From Limnovirga sp038203525 (GTDB taxonomy: Bacteria > Bacteroidota > Bacteroidia > Chitinophagales > Chitinophagaceae), in NCBI GenBank assembly GCA_038203525.1, contig JBBRDW010000187.1, positions 1 to 5,225 on the forward strand: a stretch of DNA of 5,225 nt, written 5' to 3'. This document shows positions 1 through 4,330 of the stretch, piece after piece. Both the position numbers and the translations under genes were made by a program. Every line of letters starts with the position of its first letter. Position 1 is the first letter of the stretch. The notes under the pieces were generated by a model. The model worked only from the letters and a program-made list of their open reading frames with translations. It made no database searches and was not told the origin of the DNA.

Positions 1-22
1 TAAGAGCGGGGTTTTTATTTTA
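1..22 (+). terminator. Right half of a probable intrinsic terminator cut by the window edge
   Basis: The window opens with AAGAGCGGGG followed at once by a T-rich run (TTTTTATTTT). This is the usual look of the 3' arm and U-tract of a rho-independent terminator. The matching left arm (CCCCGCTCTT) would lie before base 1, so the hairpin cannot be confirmed here. If real, it ends a + strand gene outside the window. Confidence 0.4.
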
Positions 23-440
23 TGTACCAAACAGTATAGCCATGATTAAGCATCGTTGCGTCGCACTCTTGTACTTTTGGATTATCTATTGAGCTTTTAT
101 CGAAGCGAAGATTGAAGCGGATGTTTTTGGTGATAACACAGACAAAAGTGAATAAATAATATAGTTCATTAAAAAAAATTAGAACAAGTTCATACCTGTC
201 AAAAGAATTTTTTGTCATCGCTAACTAATAGTTAACTTGTATTTTAATATGTATCACCTGACGCAATAAATAATCTTTTACCTGGAACCAATTTTATTTA
301 AACAATCTTTATACAGGCTACTAAGACTTAGTAAACAGAAAATGCAAAATAATAGTAAGTGAATAGCAATTAATCAAATGTGGGTAAGACATCTTTAGCT
401 TAAGCAAAGCCAAATAGTAATCTTATAAACTCCCTCCGTA
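23..440. other. Intergenic region without a convincing gene
   Basis: The stretch is AT-rich with stops in all frames. One 67-codon frame on the minus strand (15-218) shows no recognisable domain and I treat it as chance. A TACTTTTG string at 72-79 resembles a Bacteroidota -7 element, but the nearest TTG upstream (56-58) is too close for the normal spacing and no gene follows at a sensible distance. A small dyad, TAACTA-A-TAGTTA, lies at 222-234. I could not find a canonical TAnnTTTG promoter close to the receptor gene at 441. The segment around 51-75 (GCATCGTTGCGTCGCACTCT) looks like a possible dispersed intergenic repeat, but only one copy is in the window. Confidence 0.5.
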
Positions 441-1316
441 ATGAAAAGAACCTACAATTTTCTCCTCTACATATTATTTATTTTTATCCCTTTCTCAAAT
501 CTATTTGCGCAGGATATTTTGGTAAAGGGCACAATAAAGGATTCCAAAAACAAGCCAGTCATCAGTGCCTCAATTATGATAAAAGGCACACAACGTGGAA
601 CTATAACAGATGATAATGGTGCTTTTACATTAAAGATTGAAAAGGATGAAAAGATAACCTTGATCATTACATCAATCGGCTTTTTTAAAAAAGAAGTTTT
701 TGTTGGAATCAATAATCAATCGGTTTTGGGTATGCATATACAGCTTGAAGAAAAAGTAGAGGAACTCAATGACATTATTGTTACAGGGGTATTTGATAAG
801 AGAAAGCGTATTGAGTCATCAATAGCTCTTACAACCCTTGATAACAAAACCCTTGATCGCATTGTACCCAATACAGCCCTGGAACTTCTGCGTTTAGTTC
901 CCGGCGTATATACCAACACATCAAGAGGTGAAATATATAACACCATAGTTGTAAGGGGCATGATTTTAGGCGATTATGTTTCTATACAGGAAGATGGCTT
1001 GCCTGTTATTTCTGCTACGGGTCAATTCACGGCCGATCAGTTTTTGAGGGCAGATATAGGTATTGGGCGCATTGAAGCAGTACGGGGCGGGCCTGCTTCC
1101 ATTTTGGGCGTAAACGCACCAGGTGGTATCTTCAACTATATTTCTAAAACAGGCACCTCAAAATTCGAAGGTGAAGTGCGAACCCGCCTGGGTTTGGAAG
1201 GCAATGGCAAGAACCCTTATTACCGCATGGAGGCTGGTTTTGGCGGGCCAGTAAGCAAAAAAGATAGTTCACTTACTTACTACGTGGGTGGACATTACCG
1301 CTATGCCAAGAGATAG
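441..1316 (+). CDS. TonB-dependent outer membrane receptor, N-terminal fragment (signal peptide, carboxypeptidase-like domain, plug; barrel missing)
   Basis: This is the first 291 residues of a SusC/FecA-like TonB-dependent receptor, a family that imports large or scarce substrates (siderophores, glycans) across the outer membrane. Residues 1-24 form a Sec signal peptide (MKR start, long hydrophobic core, likely cut after LFAQ). Residues 25-105 are a CarboxypepD_reg-like domain (VKGTIKDSKNKPV, then TDDNGAFTL). DIIVTG at 111-116 is a TonB-box-like strand. Residues about 117-238 form the plug, with LRLVPGVYTNTSRGE, VVRGM, IEAVRGGPASILG and APGGIFNYISKTG. Barrel strands start near 245 and the frame stops at 291 (GGHYRYAKR), where the family normally continues for several hundred more residues. 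The break coincides with the start of cyclase-derived sequence in another frame. It cannot work as a transporter; at most a periplasmic plug would be made. The substrate cannot be told from this part. The ATG at 441 is chosen because it gives a perfect signal peptide. Confidence 0.9.
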   Translation: MKRTYNFLLYILFIFIPFSNLFAQDILVKGTIKDSKNKPVISASIMIKGTQRGTITDDNGAFTLKIEKDEKITLIITSIGFFKKEVFVGINNQSVLGMHIQLEEKVEELNDIIVTGVFDKRKRIESSIALTTLDNKTLDRIVPNTALELLRLVPGVYTNTSRGEIYNTIVVRGMILGDYVSIQEDGLPVISATGQFTADQFLRADIGIGRIEAVRGGPASILGVNAPGGIFNYISKTGTSKFEGEVRTRLGLEGNGKNPYYRMEAGFGGPVSKKDSSLTYYVGGHYRYAKR

Positions 1317-2220
1317 TGTGACTGGTGCAGACAAAGTGAGGGAAGTACAAAATCTAACCAACAAAGAAGAAAGGAGACGGGAAAAAATTCAGCAGGATGC
1401 AAAAGCCGCTAAAATTGCCTATCAAAATAAAGTAAAAATGTACTCCCTGCTGGCCATCATTGGTGGAGTGCTTTTTCTGGCAGTCATCCTTTACCGAAAC
1501 TACCGCCAAAAACATAAAGCCAACATGGAATTGGCAGAAAAAAATACGATCATCTCAAAAGAAAAAAAGCGGAGCGATGATTTGCTGCTAAATATTCTTC
1601 CGTCAGAAGTTGCCGAAGAACTTAAAACGAATGGCACAAGCAAAGCAAAAGAATTTAGTGAGGTAACCGTGCTATTTACCGACTTTAAAAATTTTACTTC
1701 GATGAGCGAAAAGCTAAGCGCACAGGAACTTGTAAATGAAATAAACTATTGCTACTGTGCCTTCGATAACATCATTACCAAACATGGAGTAGAAAAAATA
1801 AAAACGATTGGCGACAGCTATATGTGTGCAGGCGGATTACCAGTTGCAAATAGAACTAATTCAGAAGACATTGTTCTAGCCGCATTGGAGATACGTGATT
1901 TTATGAACGACGAAATACTAAAACGCCAATCAGAAAACAAGCCATTCTTTGAAATCAGAATTGGTTGCCACACAGTTGCCGTCGTGGCCGGCATAGTTGG
2001 CATTAAAAAATTTGCGTATGATATTTGGGACGATACAGTGAACATCGCATCACGCATGGAATCATCAGGCGAACCCAGTAAAATAAACATCAGCGGCAAT
2101 ACCTATGAATTAGTGAGAGATAAGTTCACCTGCACACACCGCGGAAAAATAGAAGCAAAGAATAAAGGGATCATTGATATGTATTTTGTAGAAAAATATT
2201 TAAAGAATATCATGATGTAA
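1288..2220 (+). CDS. Class III adenylate cyclase, N-terminally truncated (membrane helix, coiled coil, catalytic domain)
   Basis: Predicted to convert ATP to cAMP at the inner face of the cytoplasmic membrane. Numbering is from the ATG at 1288. Residues about 9-50 match the charged helix that follows the TPR repeats in Bacteroidota TPR-cyclases, 52-69 is one membrane helix, 70-105 a coiled coil (EKKRSDDLLLNILPSEVAEE), and 125-303 the catalytic domain. Visible active-site residues are metal-binding D132 (LFTDF) and D176 (IGDSYM), K172 and D245 (YDIW), which specify adenine over guanine, and N252 and R256 (TVNIASRM) for the transition state. The signal peptide and TPR sensor half of the family are missing. 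The ATG at 1288 lies in receptor-derived sequence; 1303 and 1438 are alternative starts, and 1438 would begin right at the membrane helix. Unusual residues are C227, V230 and A231 in the normally IHTGPVVAG-like strand, and D248 where IWGD is usual. It could still be an active, unregulated cyclase, but its expression is uncertain. Confidence 0.88.
   Translation: MDITAMPRDSVTGADKVREVQNLTNKEERRREKIQQDAKAAKIAYQNKVKMYSLLAIIGGVLFLAVILYRNYRQKHKANMELAEKNTIISKEKKRSDDLLLNILPSEVAEELKTNGTSKAKEFSEVTVLFTDFKNFTSMSEKLSAQELVNEINYCYCAFDNIITKHGVEKIKTIGDSYMCAGGLPVANRTNSEDIVLAALEIRDFMNDEILKRQSENKPFFEIRIGCHTVAVVAGIVGIKKFAYDIWDDTVNIASRMESSGEPSKINISGNTYELVRDKFTCTHRGKIEAKNKGIIDMYFVEKYLKNIMM
1296..1316 (+). other. Junction between receptor and cyclase gene fragments
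   Basis: Receptor-like translation (YYVGGHYRYA) runs in one frame up to about 1305-1310. Cyclase-family translation (DSVTGADKVREVQNL) runs in a different frame from about 1306-1312. The two overlap in ATGCCAAGAGATAG at 1303-1316, which carries both an in-frame ATG for the cyclase frame and the TAG that ends the receptor frame. The exact breakpoint cannot be fixed without the parental genes. No insertion sequence, target duplication or long repeat is visible at the joint. Confidence 0.75.
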
Positions 2221-2608
2221 AACAGACCGACATCGATGATAAGTATTAGCGCGCAATCTGCAAACAGGCAACTACAACCATCACACGGCCCGATGGCAAA
2301 TACGATCTAAACTTTGTGTATAAAAAAGATGTATGGAGAGAATTTTTTAGATAGCTGCCTGCCAGATTACCTAATAAAAAAGTACAAATAAAATTTGCCT
2401 GAATGAGCTACAATTAATGTTTTTCTCCACAATCTCTCTCCAAGGATTTGTGTGTAGGTCAAGCACATTGCGGTATCGTGAGTAAAGATTCTCAATAATA
2501 ATTATGGCAACCGAACCGCAACGTTTCATATACCATACACAAAGCTTGTATGGAGGCATTGCAGGGAAGTAATAGTTATGGTGATAATACGCCAATAGCT
2601 ATTATTTT
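2221..2608. other. Low-coding region after the cyclase, with a small orphan C-terminal-like frame
   Basis: No full gene is seen. The frame at 2250-2354 (+) is open between two stops, has no ATG, and reads TTTITRPDGKYDLNFVYKKD towards its end before finishing WREFFR and TAG. This looks more like the tail of a real protein than random AT-rich DNA, but I do not recognise the family. On the minus strand a 74-codon frame (2371-2595) contains a plausible-looking stretch (NVLDLHTNPWREIVEKN) but no known domain. The region may be debris of disrupted genes. No terminator with a T-run follows the cyclase stop. Confidence 0.35.
2533..2553. repeat. Perfect hairpin, 7-bp stem with 7-nt loop
   Basis: CCATACA (2533-2539) and TGTATGG (2547-2553) are exact inverted repeats around a CAAAGCT loop. 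No T-run follows on either strand, so it is not a typical intrinsic terminator. It lies about 55 bases before the possible small gene at 2609. Confidence 0.4.
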
Positions 2609-2923
2609 ATGTACTGGCTAAATGAGGCATTTGTAAAATATGCGACAATGGGTTTATTTCTACAGGTATTTGTTTCCAAATATTTAATCAATTTGCTGAG
2701 TGAAAAAGAGTTACGGAAGATTATTGAGGATGGAAAACAAACGATTATAATTTATTCATTGGTTGCTTTTTTTATACCAGCATTTGTATTTCATGACATC
2801 ATCGTTGCTGACCGTCCATTAATCAGTTATGCATTTGGCAGTAATTATATTTGTGTTATAAATAAATCGTTTTGGAACGTGATAAAATATCTGTTACTCC
2901 ACATTCTGTTAATCTTGAAATGA
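2609..2923 (+). CDS. Possible small membrane protein of unknown function
   Basis: This is an open frame of 104 residues. I do not recognise a family. Residues about 12-30 are hydrophobic (ATMGLFLQVF), 31-44 form a charged helix-like stretch (SEKELRKIIEDGK), 45-62 are strongly hydrophobic and likely membrane-spanning (TIIIYSLVAFFIPAFVF), and the last 10 residues are mostly Leu and Ile. A 10-bp palindrome AATAGCTATT (2594-2603) sits 5 bases before the ATG, and a perfect hairpin begins just after the TGA. There is no clear ribosome binding site, which is normal in this phylum. AT-rich DNA readily produces hydrophobic chance frames, and the frame lies in a gene-poor stretch, so it may be spurious or a relic. 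Nothing in its neighbours gives it a role. Confidence 0.3.
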   Translation: MYWLNEAFVKYATMGLFLQVFVSKYLINLLSEKELRKIIEDGKQTIIIYSLVAFFIPAFVFHDIIVADRPLISYAFGSNYICVINKSFWNVIKYLLLHILLILK

Positions 2924-2924
2924 T

Positions 2925-2949
2925 TTCACTTTCTTGGATGGAAAGTGAA
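2925..2949. repeat. Perfect hairpin, 9-bp stem with 7-nt loop, upstream of the AraC-type regulator
   Basis: TTCACTTTC (2925-2933) and GAAAGTGAA (2941-2949) are exact inverted repeats around TTGGATG. The left arm begins one base after the TGA of the possible 104-residue gene and the right arm ends 69 bases before the regulator's ATG. No T-run follows, so a classical terminator is unlikely. It could be an operator dyad or a structured element in the leader of the regulator. A TGTTAATCT direct repeat at 2907-2915 and 2967-2975 brackets it. Confidence 0.4.
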
Positions 2950-3018
2950 GATATTTGAACTGTCCTTGTTAATCTCTGGTATTTATCCAGATAAGATTTA
3001 TTAGTAATAACGTAACAA

Positions 3019-3882
3019 ATGAAAAAAATTCCTGTAAGACATATCGCAACTGCTTTCAATGAACCTGTTAATTCCGGTCGGTTCAAGATACGTGATATTA
3101 CAGATTTACTTAATGGAAAAGATTTAATTCATGATCTGCACAGGCATGATTTCTTCTTTATTCTTGCATTGCAAAAGGGAATAGGTTCTCATAACATAGA
3201 TTTTACCCAATACAATGTGCATGATAATTCCATTTTCTTTCTGCGTCCTGGTCAGGTACATCAACTGGAATTAAAAGCAGGCAGTACGGGGTTCTTAATG
3301 GAATTTGACACTACTTTTTATCATCCAACCGGCAAACTGCCAAACCAGCGGTTGACAAAGGCAAGCAATAAAAATTTTTGTGAATTTGAAGACAACAGAT
3401 TTAAAAAACTACTTTCTCTTTTGAGTTATATGTTCAATGAGTATGCAGCTAAACAAGAAGGATATGCAGAAGTAATAAAAGCCAACCTGGATATTTTTTT
3501 TATAGAATATATCAGGCAAAGTAGAAACCCTGACACCACTTTGAAAAATACAAGTTCTTATGCCCAGGAAAGGCTTGAAGACTTTTTAGAGCTTTTAGGT
3601 GTTCACATAATCAACAAAAAACACGTTTCACAATATGCTGACCTGCTAAGCCTTTCAACTTATCAACTTAATGCTATTACCAAAGCAACCATTGGTAAAC
3701 CGGCTTCAGAATTAATAAACGAACAAATAATTTTGGAAGCTAAAAGATATTTACTAGCTACACCTAACCAGGTTAAAGATATAGCCGGTCACTTAGGTTA
3801 TGAAGACATTTCTTACTTTATAAGATTCTTTAAAAAACACACTGGATATTCACCGGAAGCATTTAGAAAGAACTTCAAATAA
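3019..3882 (+). CDS. AraC-family transcriptional regulator with N-terminal cupin sensor domain
   Basis: A 287-residue DNA-binding regulator, full length for the family. The N-terminal half is a cupin-like ligand-binding domain: the HDLHRHDFF motif at 38-47 (H41, H43) and SIFFLRPGQVHQLEL at 71-85 are the two conserved cupin segments seen in Bacteroidota AraC proteins. A helical linker runs from about 123 to 195. The C-terminal part holds two helix-turn-helix motifs: about 203-232 (VSQYADLLSLSTYQLNAIT then GKPASELI) and about 251-284 (QVKDIAGHLGYEDISYFIRF, then FKKHTGYSPEAFRKNFK), the second being the hallmark AraC signature. The ATG at 3019 follows in-frame stops and gives the normal start; no upstream Shine-Dalgarno is seen. 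Candidate binding sites (17-bp direct repeats, 21 bp apart) overlap its own stop codon and precede the next gene, which suggests it activates the two genes downstream. The ligand is unknown. Confidence 0.95.
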   Translation: MKKIPVRHIATAFNEPVNSGRFKIRDITDLLNGKDLIHDLHRHDFFFILALQKGIGSHNIDFTQYNVHDNSIFFLRPGQVHQLELKAGSTGFLMEFDTTFYHPTGKLPNQRLTKASNKNFCEFEDNRFKKLLSLLSYMFNEYAAKQEGYAEVIKANLDIFFIEYIRQSRNPDTTLKNTSSYAQERLEDFLELLGVHIINKKHVSQYADLLSLSTYQLNAITKATIGKPASELINEQIILEAKRYLLATPNQVKDIAGHLGYEDISYFIRFFKKHTGYSPEAFRKNFK

Positions 3883-3908
3883 GTCCTGCCTAACTCCATC
3901 TTAGTCCT
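3871..3908 (+). promoter_or_regulatory. Candidate AraC-type operator: two 17-bp direct repeats with 21-bp spacing
   Basis: AACTTCAAATAAGTCCT (3871-3887) and AACTCCATCTTAGTCCT (3892-3908) agree at 13 of 17 positions and start exactly 21 bp, two helical turns, apart. AraC-family proteins bind such tandem half-sites, one per helix-turn-helix pair, as at araI. The second copy ends 23 bp before the TACTTTTG element, which places it next to the -33 region, where an activator would touch RNA polymerase. The first copy covers the last codons and stop of the regulator gene. Assignment to this regulator is inference. Confidence 0.5.
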
Positions 3909-3931
3909 ATCACACCCACTGCTTCTGAAAC

Positions 3932-3939
3932 TACTTTTG
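3932..3939 (+). promoter_or_regulatory. Bacteroidota-type -7 promoter element (TACTTTTG) for the small membrane gene
   Basis: TACTTTTG matches the Bacteroidota TAnnTTTG consensus exactly. Transcription would begin near 3945-3948, giving a leader of about 30 bases before the ATG at 3978. No TTG or TTTG is present in the -33 position, which fits a promoter that needs an activator bound just upstream. Confidence 0.5.
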
Positions 3940-3950
3940 TACCAGATAAA

Positions 3951-3974
3951 ATGATTACAAAAAGAAATTTCTAA
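3951..3974 (+). other. Seven-codon leader reading frame
   Basis: ATG at 3951 reads MITKRNF and stops with TAA at 3972-3974, three bases before the ATG of the membrane protein gene. It would lie inside the predicted leader transcript. It could couple translation to the next gene or be chance; the sequence shows no attenuator-like runs of one amino acid. Confidence 0.2.
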
Positions 3975-3977
3975 AGC

Positions 3978-4187
3978 ATGAAAACGAAATTTAAAATAAT
4001 GACATCGCTAAAGATATGGGTAGCAATTTATCCATCTATTACTTTGTTTCTGTACCTTTTTGCAGAACCACTATCTCCTTTACCACTGTATATAAGAACA
4101 TTGATACTCACCCTGGCATTAGTTTCGTGGATAGTGTTTGTGGGCGTGCCGTTCGTAGATGCAATCATCCGCAAAATTTTCACCTAA
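3978..4187 (+). CDS. Small two-helix membrane protein, similar to the membrane module of ABM-type monooxygenase proteins
   Basis: A 69-residue protein made almost entirely of two membrane helices: residues about 11-29 (KIWVAIYPSITLFLYLFAEP) and about 38-60 (YIRTLILTLALVSWIVFVGV), joined by a short proline-containing loop (PLSPLPL) and ending in a basic tail (IIRKIFT). The pattern WxAIYPSIT, LPLYIRT and a closing hydrophobic VxxxVPF segment resembles, from memory of the family, the C-terminal membrane region attached to antibiotic biosynthesis monooxygenase (ABM) domains in many bacteria. Here no ABM domain is present upstream, so it is a stand-alone version. The first ATG (3978) adds a basic MKTKFKI start; an in-frame ATG at 3999 is possible. 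It lies 95 bases after the regulator and 143 before the flavoprotein, on the same strand, and is likely co-transcribed with the latter. Its biochemical role is unknown. Confidence 0.75.
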   Translation: MKTKFKIMTSLKIWVAIYPSITLFLYLFAEPLSPLPLYIRTLILTLALVSWIVFVGVPFVDAIIRKIFT

Positions 4188-4330
4188 GAACGATAGATAA
4201 TTAACAGGAAGATTGAGTTAGCGAAAAGGGTAAAGATCGTAAAGAGACGAACATTAATTAAACAAAATGGTGCTGCATTTACGATAATGATTCCCCCCTT
4301 CTTATTATGGAACTTATAAGATACAATGAT
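4188..4330 (+). other. Gap between small membrane gene and flavoprotein gene
   Basis: No terminator hairpin and no exact TAnnTTTG promoter is visible, which fits read-through from the upstream gene. A purine-rich tandem of GTAAAGA occurs at 4230-4236 and 4239-4245, 9 bp apart. The frame of the flavoprotein is open back to 4262 and includes another ATG at 4307. Confidence 0.4.

Noticed and set aside
15..218. 67-codon minus-strand frame
   Set aside because: No recognisable domain, AT-driven composition, and it runs through a terminator-like and repeat-like stretch; probably chance.
222..234. TAACTA-A-TAGTTA dyad upstream of the receptor
   Set aside because: A short AT-rich palindrome expected by chance, far from the start codon and not next to a promoter element.
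467..961. Two 81-codon minus-strand frames inside the receptor
   Set aside because: Shadow frames opposite a well-supported receptor coding sequence.
1818..2099. 93-codon minus-strand frame inside the cyclase
   Set aside because: Shadow of the catalytic domain with intact motifs on the + strand.
2371..2595. 74-codon minus-strand frame
   Set aside because: Has a few protein-like stretches but no domain, no promoter and runs of Tyr, His and Ile typical of AT-rich chance frames; kept only as a remark in the region entry.
2846..2853. TATATTTG as a promoter for the AraC gene
   Set aside because: Matches TAnnTTTG, but no TTG lies at the right distance upstream and the leader would be about 160 bases inside another frame.
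2950..2966. GATATTTG and GTCCT near the AraC gene as promoter plus autoregulatory site
   Set aside because: The -7 box has a mismatch at its first base, and only the five bases GTCCT match the downstream operator repeats.
2856..3086. 76-codon minus-strand frame with an 'SIQESEIISRL' stretch
   Set aside because: It briefly recalled a regulator helix, but it overlaps the start of the AraC gene and the perfect hairpin, and has no full domain.
4016..4204. 62-codon + frame overlapping the small membrane gene
   Set aside because: Out-of-frame shadow; the 3978-4187 frame has the coherent two-helix protein.
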